From the NCBI GenBank assembly GCA_029261875.1, contig JAJDAL010000059.1, positions 41,189 through 105,188 of the forward strand: 64,000 nucleotides of DNA, written 5' to 3'. How positions within the stretch are numbered: the first letter of the stretch is position 1; each line of letters starts with the position of its first letter. The stretch is from Deltaproteobacteria bacterium (GTDB lineage: Bacteria; Myxococcota_A; UBA9160; JAJDAL01). The position numbers and the translations under genes were made by a program. A model generated the notes under the pieces. The model saw nothing but the letters and a program-made list of their open reading frames with translations. It did not search any database and was not told the DNA's origin. Of this stretch, positions 34,640-42,358 are shown in pieces.

Positions 34640-34665
34640 GCTGCGTCCTCCGTCGATATCAGCAA

Positions 34666-34711
34666 ATTATACGCCCCCCCATGACACCAATCGGTGACAT
34701 TTTTCGTCACC
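34666..34711 (-). promoter_or_regulatory. Promoter and palindromic operator upstream of the SDR gene
   Basis: On the minus strand TATAAT lies at 34671-34666, about 27 bases before the SDR start. Upstream is the imperfect palindrome TGACACCAATCGGTGACA (34682-34699, 14 of 18 positions symmetric), followed by GGTGAC / GTCACC (34693-34698 and 34706-34711). These overlap where the -35 box should be, as expected for a repressor site. The regulator is not identified. Confidence 0.45.
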
Positions 34712-34801
34712 TCGGGGGCAATTCACGGCACTCTATTGTGGGAATCCAACTCTCGGTGTGAGCCACCTCCGCCACCCGAGCGCAACGAAAGTGCAAACAC
34801 G

Positions 34802-36127
34802 ATGCTCACCCCCCTACGAAACCTTCTGATTGCCCTCCCCTTGCTCGCCGTGGTCGCGTCGCCCGCCGTTGCGTTCATCACGCCGGTGATGGATGCAACC
34901 GGGGATGGCCAGGGCAATGCTCTGGATGTGCCGATCGCCATGACGGCGGACGCCCTCGGAAACCTTTTCGTGGCCGGATTCCAGAGCAAGAACGTGTTCA
35001 AGATCGACGATCAAGGCGTGGTCACGCTGTCGATGGATCAAACCGGTACGCCCAACAATCCCCTCACGAGCCCCTTCGACATGGCGCCCGACGGTTTCGG
35101 GAACGTCTACGTGGTCGGAGGCAACCTGTTCCTGATTGCCGCAAACGGCCAGGTATCGGTGAAGTACGACACGAGCGGTGGCCCTGCACCCTGGGGAGAC
35201 CCCAATGCCATCGCGGTGGATTCTGCGTCGAACATCTACATCGCCGGCAGCGTCACGGGCGTGTTCAAGTTTCCGCCCTCGGGCATCATCGAAACCATCA
35301 TCGACGCCAGCGGTGACGGCCTGGGCAACAACCTGCTCGGCCCGTCGTCCATTGCGGTCGACGCCAACCAAAACGTCTACGTGACGGGTCTGTTCAATTT
35401 CAACACCTTCAAAGTGGAGCCCAACGGAACCATCACCAAGATCGTGGATCAAGCGGGCGCCGGTCCGGGCCAGGAACTCGTGTTTCCCTCCGATGTGGTG
35501 GTCGATTCCGCGGGCAATGTGTTCGTGGCGGGCCAGACCAGCGACAACGTGCTCAAGATCGACCCCGATCTCAACATCACCGAGATCATCGACGCGAGTG
35601 GCGACGGAATCCATCCCCTCGACCAGCCCCAGAACCTCGGTGTCGACGCAGACGGCAACGTGTACGTCAGCGGCACCCTCAGCGGAAACGTGTTCAAGAT
35701 CAGTCCCGAGGGTCACATCGCTCGCGTCGCCCATGCGGGCGGCGGCGGCGGCCAGGCACTGATCGCGCCGCGCGGGATTGCGGCGTTGCCGGACGGAACG
35801 ATTTTCGTCGCCGGTGCCGGTTCCGACAACGTGTTCAGCATTCATCCCACGGAATGCATGGACGCCATCGACAATGACGGCGACGGGTTGGCGGACTACC
35901 CCCACGATCCGGGATGTGCCGCGCCCTTCTGGTTCGAGGATCCCGAATGCAACGACGGCATCGACAATGACGGCGACGGTGGAACTGATTTCGGTGACGA
36001 TCTCGAGTGCTTCGCACCCTGGAACGATTGGGAAGCGGGCTTCTATTGCGGGCTGGGGGCTGAACTCAGCTTGATCGTTCCGGTCCTCATGTCCCTCCGA
36101 CGGCGAGCACGCCGGCGCCGCGCGTAA
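34802..36127 (+). CDS. Secreted NHL/SBBP-like beta-propeller with C-terminal sorting-like tail
   Basis: 441-residue exported protein (signal peptide LLIALPLLAVVASPAVA). The body has six or more repeats of the form D-(A)-GNxYVAGxxxxNVFKIxPxGxIT, typical of NHL/SBBP propellers. Two Ca-binding-like DNDGDG segments follow near residues 360-400 (AIDNDGDGLADYPHDPGC, GIDNDGDGGTDFGDD). The C terminus is a tripartite tail: CGLGAEL, a hydrophobic segment, then an Arg cluster (RRRARRRRA). That tail layout is typical of C-terminal protein-sorting signals, but this variant is not one I can name with certainty. Confidence 0.8.
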   Translation: MLTPLRNLLIALPLLAVVASPAVAFITPVMDATGDGQGNALDVPIAMTADALGNLFVAGFQSKNVFKIDDQGVVTLSMDQTGTPNNPLTSPFDMAPDGFGNVYVVGGNLFLIAANGQVSVKYDTSGGPAPWGDPNAIAVDSASNIYIAGSVTGVFKFPPSGIIETIIDASGDGLGNNLLGPSSIAVDANQNVYVTGLFNFNTFKVEPNGTITKIVDQAGAGPGQELVFPSDVVVDSAGNVFVAGQTSDNVLKIDPDLNITEIIDASGDGIHPLDQPQNLGVDADGNVYVSGTLSGNVFKISPEGHIARVAHAGGGGGQALIAPRGIAALPDGTIFVAGAGSDNVFSIHPTECMDAIDNDGDGLADYPHDPGCAAPFWFEDPECNDGIDNDGDGGTDFGDDLECFAPWNDWEAGFYCGLGAELSLIVPVLMSLRRRARRRRA

Positions 36128-36175
36128 GGCATCTCCCGTAAAGTCCCCACCCGGGCCGACCGAGCGACCCGTGTG

Positions 36176-36181
36176 TATAGT
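36176..36181 (+). promoter_or_regulatory. Leaderless-type -10 (TATAGT) of the SCP2/UGSC operon
   Basis: TATAGT lies exactly six bases before GTG 36188. No Shine-Dalgarno precedes the gene. Same geometry as the elements before 7724, 28233, 47310 and 51914. Confidence 0.45.
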
Positions 36182-36187
36182 TTCTCC

Positions 36188-36682
36188 GTGAACCAAACGG
36201 TGAACAAAGGTGTCGCGCAACTCATGCGCCTGGGCGTCGCGGCCTCGCGCATGGGAGGCCTCGCCGACCGTCAGGCCCGGGCGGAGATGCGCGGACTCCA
36301 GGGCGTCCTCAACATCGAATTCACCGGTCCCGACGGCGGGGGCTGGCATCTGGCCTTCAACGACAGGGAGCTCCGGCTCGCCAAGGGTCTCGTCTCCGAT
36401 CCGCGCTCGACCGTGCGCGTCAAACCCCAGGATTACCTCGCGCTGTTGGCGGGTGACCTCTCGCCCAGCATCGCGCGCATGACGGGCAAGCTCCGCGTGA
36501 TCGGGGACCCCAATCTGGCAATTGCATTCAGCGCATCGCTGGGCAACCTGCGGGCGCTGCAGCGCGCCCGGGGCCTGCGCGGTTTCGTGGGACGACGCAT
36601 CGTGGGACGCGCACTGCGCGCCGGGAGCTACGAGACGCCCGCGCCCAAGGCGAACCCAGAGGCACCGGAGACCAGACCGTGA
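36188..36682 (+). CDS. SCP2-like sterol/lipid-binding protein
   Basis: 164-residue protein with an SCP2-like fold. The core reads GVLNIEFTGPDGGGWHLAF, RLAKGLVSDPRSTVRVKPQDYLALLAGDL and KLRVIGDPNLAIAFSASL. SCP2 domains bind hydrophobic ligands in a tunnel, often together with enzymes acting on lipids. An in-frame GTG at 36173 is possible, but GTG 36188 fits the upstream TATAGT better. It overlaps the next frame by GTGA and is the first gene of the operon leading to the UGSC selenoprotein. Confidence 0.8.
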   Translation: MNQTVNKGVAQLMRLGVAASRMGGLADRQARAEMRGLQGVLNIEFTGPDGGGWHLAFNDRELRLAKGLVSDPRSTVRVKPQDYLALLAGDLSPSIARMTGKLRVIGDPNLAIAFSASLGNLRALQRARGLRGFVGRRIVGRALRAGSYETPAPKANPEAPETRP

Positions 36683-36819
36683 AGTTTTCGCGCTTCGAAG
36701 AGATCGGCGTCGATGAACGGACCCTGCTGATGCAGCTCGGCAGCGTGCCCCACGGAATCGCAATGGAGGCGATCCGCACCTTCGCGGACGAAGTCATGCC
36801 GGACTTCGGCGCGCCGTGA
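36679..36819 (+). CDS. Short ORF: C-terminal fragment of an LLM-class oxidoreductase
   Basis: 46-codon frame starting GTG 36679 (GTGA overlap with the SCP2-like gene) and ending TGA 36819 (GTGA overlap with the next gene). It reads ERTLLMQLGSVPHGIAMEAI then RTFADEVMPDF, which is the typical C-terminal end of luciferase-like flavin monooxygenases. The barrel that should precede it is missing. It may be a decayed remnant kept because it couples translation of its neighbours, or a small functional protein. Both junctions are precise four-base overlaps, which argues it is still translated. Confidence 0.6.
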   Translation: MKFSRFEEIGVDERTLLMQLGSVPHGIAMEAIRTFADEVMPDFGAP

Positions 36820-38255
36820 GCGAACGCCCGGCTCTCCCGAACGGTCTCGTGGCGTTCGTGAAGCGCGACTGTCCGACTTGCGTCCTGGTCGGGCCCGTAT
36901 TGGCGCAACTCGCCAAGCACGCCGAACTCACGGTCTACACCCAGGACGACCCGAGCTTCCCCGAAGGTGTCCCCGCCATCGACGATCGGGACCTGAACGT
37001 TTCCTGGCATCACAAGATCGACGCCGTTCCGACGCTCGTTCGCGTCGAAGAAGGACACGAAACCGAACGCGTATTGGGTTGGCACCGCGGCGATTGGGAG
37101 CGTGTATCCGGAGCGAGCGGATTGGGTGAGGGGCTTCCGGCGTTCCGTCCGGGTTGCGGTTCCCGCAGCGTGGAACCCACTCTGGCACTGGACCTCGCCG
37201 CACGCTTCGGCGGCGCCGCGCTGCAATCGCGTCGCGTGGAGCTGGGCGAGGACGAAGACGCCATCGAAGCCCTGTTCGCGCGGGGCTGGAGTGACGGACT
37301 CCCGGTGGTCCCGCCCACCGAGCGCCGGGTTCTCGCCATGTTGAATGGGACCACCCGCCCGCCCGACGAAGTGGTCGCGGTGGTCCCCCCGGACCTCGCA
37401 CCCTGCAGCGTGGAAAAAGTCGCCATCAACGCCGTCATGGCGGGGTGCAAACCCGAACATATGCCCGTCGTCCTGGCCGCCCTCGAAGCGGCCTGCACCG
37501 ATGAATTCAATATCCACGGCTTGCTGGCGACCACCATGGGGGCGGGACCGGTGATCGTCGTCAACGGACCCATTCGCAAGCGCCTCGGCATGAACTCCGG
37601 CAAGAATGTATTCGGCCAGGGCAACCGCGCCAATTCCAGCATCGGGCGAGCACTCGCTTTGATCGTGCGCAACGTCGGCGGCGGTCGCCCGGGCGAAGTC
37701 GATCGCGCAACCTTCGGAAATCCGGGAAAACTGAGTTTCTGCTTTCCGGAAGATGAAGAGGGATCGCCCTGGACGCCGCTCGCGACGGACTTCGGCGCCG
37801 AGGCCGGCCGCGACACGGTGCTGCTGTTTCCCGGAGAAGGTCCGCGAACCATCGTCGATCAGATTTCGCGCGACCCCGAATCCCTGGCGCGCAGCTTCGC
37901 GGTCAACCTGCGAACCGTCCATCACCCGAAACTCCCTCTGGCATTCGATGTCATGCTCGCGGTGGGCCCGGAACACGCGCGGGTGTTCGCGGAAGCAGGT
38001 TGGGACAAGGCGCAACTCCAACAGCGTCTCCACGAATTGCTGCTGATTCCCGGACGCGAATTGGTTCGCGGTGCCGATGGAATCGCCGAAGGCATTCCCG
38101 AAGGCCTGGCCGATGCCACCTTGCCCAAATTCAAGCCGGGGGGAATCTTGATCGTGCATTGCGGTGGCGGCGCGGGCTTGTTCTCCGCCATCATCGGAGG
38201 CTGGGTCAACGGCGAAACCGGAAGCCAGCCCGTATTGAGGGAGATCCGCTCGTGA
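36816..38255 (+). CDS. Thioredoxin-fold fusion protein, partner of the UGSC selenoprotein
   Basis: 479-residue protein starting GTG 36816. Residues about 8-95 are a thioredoxin-like domain with CPTC at the expected site (VAFVKRDCPTCVLVGPVL) and a cis-Pro-like VPTLVRVE. Residues about 145-479 are a large domain I do not recognise, with RGWSDGLPVVPPTE, NAVMAGCKPEHMPVVLAALE, TTMGAGPVIVVNGPIR, NSGKNVFGQGNRANSSIGRA and ILIVHCGGGAGL. GTGA overlaps on both sides tie it to the fragment and to the selenoprotein gene. The CPTC domain could recycle the Sec-containing active site; this is inference. Confidence 0.7.
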   Translation: MSERPALPNGLVAFVKRDCPTCVLVGPVLAQLAKHAELTVYTQDDPSFPEGVPAIDDRDLNVSWHHKIDAVPTLVRVEEGHETERVLGWHRGDWERVSGASGLGEGLPAFRPGCGSRSVEPTLALDLAARFGGAALQSRRVELGEDEDAIEALFARGWSDGLPVVPPTERRVLAMLNGTTRPPDEVVAVVPPDLAPCSVEKVAINAVMAGCKPEHMPVVLAALEAACTDEFNIHGLLATTMGAGPVIVVNGPIRKRLGMNSGKNVFGQGNRANSSIGRALALIVRNVGGGRPGEVDRATFGNPGKLSFCFPEDEEGSPWTPLATDFGAEAGRDTVLLFPGEGPRTIVDQISRDPESLARSFAVNLRTVHHPKLPLAFDVMLAVGPEHARVFAEAGWDKAQLQQRLHELLLIPGRELVRGADGIAEGIPEGLADATLPKFKPGGILIVHCGGGAGLFSAIIGGWVNGETGSQPVLREIRS

Positions 38256-38779
38256 GCCAAAACCAACGCGTGCTCCTCGACCCGACCTCCGAGCGGGAAC
38301 TCCCGATTCGCGCGCGCCTGCCGCGCCTGGCGGATCTTTCGGGTGTCACCGTGGGATTGCTCGACATCTCCAAAGCCCGCGGCGATCTTTTCTTGAACCG
38401 CTTGGCCGAGCTTCTCGAAGAGCGCGGTGCGACGATCAAACGCTACGCGAAACCCACCTTCACGAAACCCGCCCCCACGGACCTGCGCCAACAGATCGCA
38501 AGCGAGTGCGGCGCGGTGATCGAGGCTCTGGCGGACTGAGGAAGCTGCACGTCGTGCAGTGTGCACGACACGGTCGATCTCGAGGATCGCGGTGTACCGA
38601 GCGTATTCGTCGCCACCACGGAATTTCGCGATGGGGCTTTGCGCCAGGCTCAGGCGATCGGAGCGGACCCGGCGGCGGTCTACGTTCCCCACCCCATCCA
38701 GGACCGGACCGACGACGAAATGATCGCAATCGCCGACGCAGCCAGCGCGGAAATCATCGATCAGCTCCTCGTGAAGTAA
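38252..38779 (+). CDS. UGSC-motif selenoprotein (in-frame TGA read as selenocysteine)
   Basis: 175-residue protein if TGA 38537-38539 (codon 96) is read as selenocysteine. The upstream part (LSGVTVGLLDISKARGDLFL, a Rossmann-like start) and downstream part (SVHDTVDLEDRGVPSVFVAT) join in frame as ALAD-U-GSCTSCSVHD. This is the hallmark motif of the UGSC family, in which U (or Cys in homologues), Gly, Ser, Cys occur together. The stop is TAA 38779. GGGAG precedes GTG 38252, which overlaps the upstream gene by GTGA. A hairpin with its loop 19 bases after the TGA resembles a bacterial SECIS. UGSC proteins are presumed redox enzymes; no substrate is known. Confidence 0.88.
38551..38569 (+). promoter_or_regulatory. 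Bacterial SECIS-like hairpin after the UGA codon
   Basis: GTCGTGCA (38551-38558) pairs perfectly with TGCACGAC (38562-38569) around the loop GTG. The stem starts 11 bases and the loop 19 bases after TGA 38537-38539, the distance seen for SelB-binding bSECIS elements. A second stem, CTGCAC/GTGCAG at 38545-38559, is an alternative. The loop is small for a bSECIS. Confidence 0.65.
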
Positions 38780-38838
38780 GGGCATTCGGGGCAGCAGAAG
38801 CCCGATCGCGGAGAACACCCAGAGGCGCGAAGCGAAGC

Positions 38839-38844
38839 TATAAT
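38839..38844 (+). promoter_or_regulatory. Perfect -10 box TATAAT before the PhyH-like gene
   Basis: TATAAT is 12 bases before ATG 38857. No clear -35 box is visible at 17 bases upstream. The predicted 5' leader would be only about six bases, and no ribosome binding site fits into it. Confidence 0.45.
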
Positions 38845-38856
38845 CGCGCTCCGAAC

Positions 38857-40056
38857 ATGCAGGCCCCCACCCCGATCGATTTCCGCGCATTTCACGAACA
38901 CGATCTCCCGCGCCGACTGGCGGCGGGAAACGGCCTGCTCGCCGCGGAAGCCGCACGATCCCTGGCACCCCTGGCCTTCCGCGTGGGCGAAGGCGCGGCG
39001 TTCACCTATCTCCCGAAGGAACGCGGTTTCGAAATCGCTGCCGGGGAAGAAGCCGCCCATACGGTGATCGAACTCGATCCGGTGGATTGGAGCGGCTTCG
39101 CCCAGGAATTCGAATCGGCCCCGGGCCTGCTGTATTCCGGTCGGGCCAGCTGCCCGCGCGGCAAAGCGATGCTTTGGCTGCGCTGGGAGCCGGTGTTGCG
39201 CGCCATGTTTCACGGACGGCCGATCTACGATCCCGAAAACATCGATCTCCGCGATGCCGCGGGCCAGCCCCTCGACGTGGGACGCGCATTCGATCTCGGA
39301 GACGACGACGTGGAGATGGCCCATTTCCTCCGCACCACCGGTTATCTGATGGTCAAGCGGGTCTTCTCCGAGGCGGAAATCGCGCGCTTCCTACAACACG
39401 CGGAGGCCTTGCGCCGCGACGCTCGCCCGGGCGACAAGTCTTCGTGGTGGGGAAAGAACGCCGAGGGCGAGGAAGTGGTATGTCGGGTGATCCACGCCGG
39501 AACCATCGACGAGCTGGGCGCCCTCTACGGCAATCCCCACATCCGCCGGATCGCAGGACTGTCGGACGAACGCCTGGAAGCGCGCCAGCCCGGCGACGCC
39601 GAAGGGGTATCGGTCCTGTTCAAGAACCCCGACATGGTCGAAGGTTTGTCCGACCTTCCGTGGCATCGCGATTGCGGCATGGGGGGCCACGCGAGCGTTT
39701 GCCCGATCTTGATCGTCACCGTCTGTTTGACCGACGGATCCCCGGAAGCCGGCGAGCTGCGGATGCTGCCGGGTTCCTGGAAATGCGGGTACAACTACAT
39801 CGACGCCAACCACGCAAGGGCGCCGCGCGGCGTGTCGCTGCCGGTTCGAGCGGGTGACGTCACGTTCCACTACGGCGACGTCATGCACGCGGCTCCACCG
39901 CCCACGGGCCCGCCGCCGCATCGCATCAGTTTGCTCTTGGCATTCGAACGCGAGGGAGAACGTCATCCTCGCGGCTCTGGAAACTTCAACGAAGTCCTGC
40001 TGGGGCGGGACGATGGCCAGGTCGAGCACCTGGCAAAGCTGGTGGAGAAAGCCTGA
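38857..40056 (+). CDS. Phytanoyl-CoA dioxygenase (PhyH)-family Fe(II)/2-oxoglutarate oxygenase
   Basis: 399-residue protein. An N-terminal region of about 130 residues resembles an SCP2-like or jelly-roll accessory segment and is not assigned. The PhyH-type double-stranded beta-helix follows, with the first Fe ligands His-x-Asp in LPWHRDCGMGGH and the distal His in VMHAAPP. The 2-oxoglutarate-binding Arg is probably in PPHRISLLLAF. Enzymes of this family hydroxylate acyl-CoAs or small molecules, and the substrate is unknown. A TATAAT box suggests separate transcription from the selenoprotein operon, but the gene is collinear with it and with the genes downstream. Confidence 0.8.
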   Translation: MQAPTPIDFRAFHEHDLPRRLAAGNGLLAAEAARSLAPLAFRVGEGAAFTYLPKERGFEIAAGEEAAHTVIELDPVDWSGFAQEFESAPGLLYSGRASCPRGKAMLWLRWEPVLRAMFHGRPIYDPENIDLRDAAGQPLDVGRAFDLGDDDVEMAHFLRTTGYLMVKRVFSEAEIARFLQHAEALRRDARPGDKSSWWGKNAEGEEVVCRVIHAGTIDELGALYGNPHIRRIAGLSDERLEARQPGDAEGVSVLFKNPDMVEGLSDLPWHRDCGMGGHASVCPILIVTVCLTDGSPEAGELRMLPGSWKCGYNYIDANHARAPRGVSLPVRAGDVTFHYGDVMHAAPPPTGPPPHRISLLLAFEREGERHPRGSGNFNEVLLGRDDGQVEHLAKLVEKA

Positions 40057-40059
40057 ACT

Positions 40060-41181
40060 ATGCGCACCGAACTCTGTGAAAAAATTGGTATCGAGTTTCC
40101 GATCTTCGCCTTCACCCACTGTCGCGACGTCGTCGCGGCCGTCAGCCAGGCGGGCGGACTCGGCGTGCTGGGCGCGGTGGGGTTCACGCCGGAACAGCTC
40201 GAGATCGAAATGAAATGGATCGACGAACACGTGGGCGACAAGCCCTACGGCGTCGACATCGTGATCCCCGGCAAGTACGCGGGCCAGGGCGAACTCGACG
40301 TCGAGAAGCTCGAACAACAACTCAAAGACTCGATTCCGGTTCAACATCGCGAGTTCGCCGCGAAGCTCTTGACGGAACACGGTGTCCCGGAACTCCCCGA
40401 AGGCGAGCAAGCGCGGGAGCTGCTCGGCTGGACCGCGGCCACCGCGGGCCCGCAGGTCGAAGCGCTGCTCCGCCACGAGAAAGTTCGCGTGGTCGCCAAC
40501 GCCTTGGGGACGCCTCCCGCCGATGTCATCAAAGAAATCCAGGCTTCGGGCCGCTTGGTGGGGGCGCTGTGCGGCAGCGTCAAACACGCGCTGGCCCATA
40601 AGGCAGCCGGTGTCGACTTCATCATCGCCCAGGGGGGCGAAGGCGGCGGACATACCGGCGACGTCGGAAGCATCGTGCTCTGGCCCGAGGTCATCGACGC
40701 CGTGGCACCGACGCCGGTGCTGGCGGCGGGTGGCATCGGTACCGGACGCCAGGTCGCCGCGGCCCTCGCCATGGGGGCGCAGGGCGCGTGGACCGGTTCG
40801 CTTTGGCTGACGGTCGAGGAAGCGGAATGCCCGCCGGCTCAGATGGAGAGCTACATCAAAGCCACGTCCCGCGACACGGTCCGGTCGCGTTCCTATACGG
40901 GCAAGCCCTGTCGCATGTTGAAGAACGAATGGACCGAGGCCTGGGAGGCCGAAGACACGCCGGATCCCCTGGGCATGCCGCTCCAATTCATGGTGACCGC
41001 CAACGCGGTTTCGCGCGTCCACCGCTATGCGAACAAGGCACAAGCTGTCGCCTTCAATCCGGTCGGACAAATCGTCGGGGCGATGAACGAAGTTCGCCCC
41101 GTGCGCGAAGTCGTGATGAACCTGGTCGAGGAGTATCTCGATTCGGTAGAGCGCCTCGAATCGCTCGCCCCCAAGGAATAG
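40060..41181 (+). CDS. NAD(P)H-dependent flavin oxidoreductase (nitronate monooxygenase-like)
   Basis: 373-residue FMN-dependent TIM barrel. The family motifs are GIEFPIFAFTHCRDVVAAVS, AQGGEGGGHTGDVGSIVL, PVLAAGGIGTGRQVAAALAM and GAQGAWTGSLWL. The Met normally following the first strand is replaced (AFTH). It is 59 residues longer than the paralogue at 13083-14024, with a distinct helical insert near residues 70-130. It starts four bases after the PhyH-like gene and ends four bases before the sulfotransferase gene, so the three form an operon. Confidence 0.85.
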   Translation: MRTELCEKIGIEFPIFAFTHCRDVVAAVSQAGGLGVLGAVGFTPEQLEIEMKWIDEHVGDKPYGVDIVIPGKYAGQGELDVEKLEQQLKDSIPVQHREFAAKLLTEHGVPELPEGEQARELLGWTAATAGPQVEALLRHEKVRVVANALGTPPADVIKEIQASGRLVGALCGSVKHALAHKAAGVDFIIAQGGEGGGHTGDVGSIVLWPEVIDAVAPTPVLAAGGIGTGRQVAAALAMGAQGAWTGSLWLTVEEAECPPAQMESYIKATSRDTVRSRSYTGKPCRMLKNEWTEAWEAEDTPDPLGMPLQFMVTANAVSRVHRYANKAQAVAFNPVGQIVGAMNEVRPVREVVMNLVEEYLDSVERLESLAPKE

Positions 41182-41184
41182 GCC

Positions 41185-42354
41185 ATGGCGCAGTCCGAAG
41201 CGGCCGATCTCGAACTCTCGGAAGAAGCCCTGCTCGAAGCGGCCCGGAATCAAACGGGGCTCGACGACTTCGGAGACGACCGGTTCCGGGAAGGCTTGGG
41301 CGTTCTGATCGAAACCTACGAGGCCGCCGGCCTGCGTCCGGGAGGCCGCAAGCGGACGCGCGACCGCTTGATCATGTTGCTCGCTACACGTCTGCGCGTC
41401 GAAGACTCCTGGAAGCGCTACCCGGAGATCCGCGAACGCGAGATCCGGCGCCCGGTGATCCTCACGGGGCTTCCGCGCACCGGAACGTCGGCGCTCTTCA
41501 ACCTGCTCGGGGCGGACCCGGACAGCCGCCCACTGCTGTTGTGGGAAGCCATGAATCCCACCCCCCTGGAGGGACTCGCCCCCGGACAGGAAGATCCGCG
41601 CCTGGCCGGCATGAAGGCCCACTTCGAACGACAGCGTCAGGAGAACCCCGCCTTCGACAAGATTCACCGCGTGCGGGCGGACGGCCCCGAAGAGTGCGTA
41701 TTGCTGACGGCCCACACGTTTTGCGACGTACAACTCGGGATCGAAACCCTCATGGATCCCTACCGCGCGTGGTTCCTCGAGCAGGATCTACACGGGACCT
41801 ACGCCTACTACGCGGACCTGCTGCGCATGCTCGACTTTCAGCGGCCCGGCAATCGCTGGCTTCTGAAATCCCCGGCCCACCTTTGGGCGCTCGACATATT
41901 GACGGAACTGTTTCCGGACGTGTGCATCATCCAGACCCATCGAAATCCGATGCAGATCCTTGCCTCCTATTGCAGCATGATGGAGGCGTTGATGAACACC
42001 CGTGAAAAAGTCGACACCAAAGAGCTCGGCGCCTCGGTGCTGGAATATCTCGCCCTCAAGCTGGAAGCGGGCTTTGCCGCCCGGGACCGCTCGGACCCGG
42101 GGCGTTTCTTCGATGTGGATTACCGCCGTTTCGTCGAGGATCCGCTGGAAACCGCGCGCGGAATCTATGCCTACTTCGACCTGGACCTACGCCCCGAAGT
42201 GTCCCAAGCCCTCCAGCAACACGTTCGCGACAATCCCCAGAACAAACACGGTGCACACACGTATTCCCTCGACGAATACGGACTGTCTCCCGAGCAGGTT
42301 CGCGAACGCCTTTCGGATTACATCGAGCGCTTCGACCTCCCTACGGATTTGTAG
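41185..42354 (+). CDS. Sulfotransferase family protein
   Basis: 389-residue protein. The PAPS 5'-phosphosulfate-binding loop is PVILTGLPRTGTSALFN. The 3'-phosphate site is IIQTHRNPMQILASYCS with the expected Arg and Ser. It belongs to the bacterial sulfotransferase-3-like group that is common in environmental genomes. The acceptor is unknown; proximity to a sulfatase-like gene, a PhyH-like oxygenase and a flavin oxidoreductase suggests action on a lipid or secondary metabolite. It is the third gene of a tight operon, and the sulfatase-like gene begins five bases after its stop. Confidence 0.88.
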   Translation: MAQSEAADLELSEEALLEAARNQTGLDDFGDDRFREGLGVLIETYEAAGLRPGGRKRTRDRLIMLLATRLRVEDSWKRYPEIREREIRRPVILTGLPRTGTSALFNLLGADPDSRPLLLWEAMNPTPLEGLAPGQEDPRLAGMKAHFERQRQENPAFDKIHRVRADGPEECVLLTAHTFCDVQLGIETLMDPYRAWFLEQDLHGTYAYYADLLRMLDFQRPGNRWLLKSPAHLWALDILTELFPDVCIIQTHRNPMQILASYCSMMEALMNTREKVDTKELGASVLEYLALKLEAGFAARDRSDPGRFFDVDYRRFVEDPLETARGIYAYFDLDLRPEVSQALQQHVRDNPQNKHGAHTYSLDEYGLSPEQVRERLSDYIERFDLPTDL

Positions 42355-42358
42355 ACCC

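Noticed and set aside
38537..38539. TGA read as a true stop giving a 95-residue protein and a separate 72-residue protein
   Set aside because: The two halves join in frame to the UGSC motif, a SECIS-like hairpin follows, and the second half has no ribosome binding site.
39391..41733. Open frame of 780 codons on the minus strand
   Set aside because: It is antisense to the PhyH, flavin oxidoreductase and sulfotransferase genes, all of which have clear motifs.
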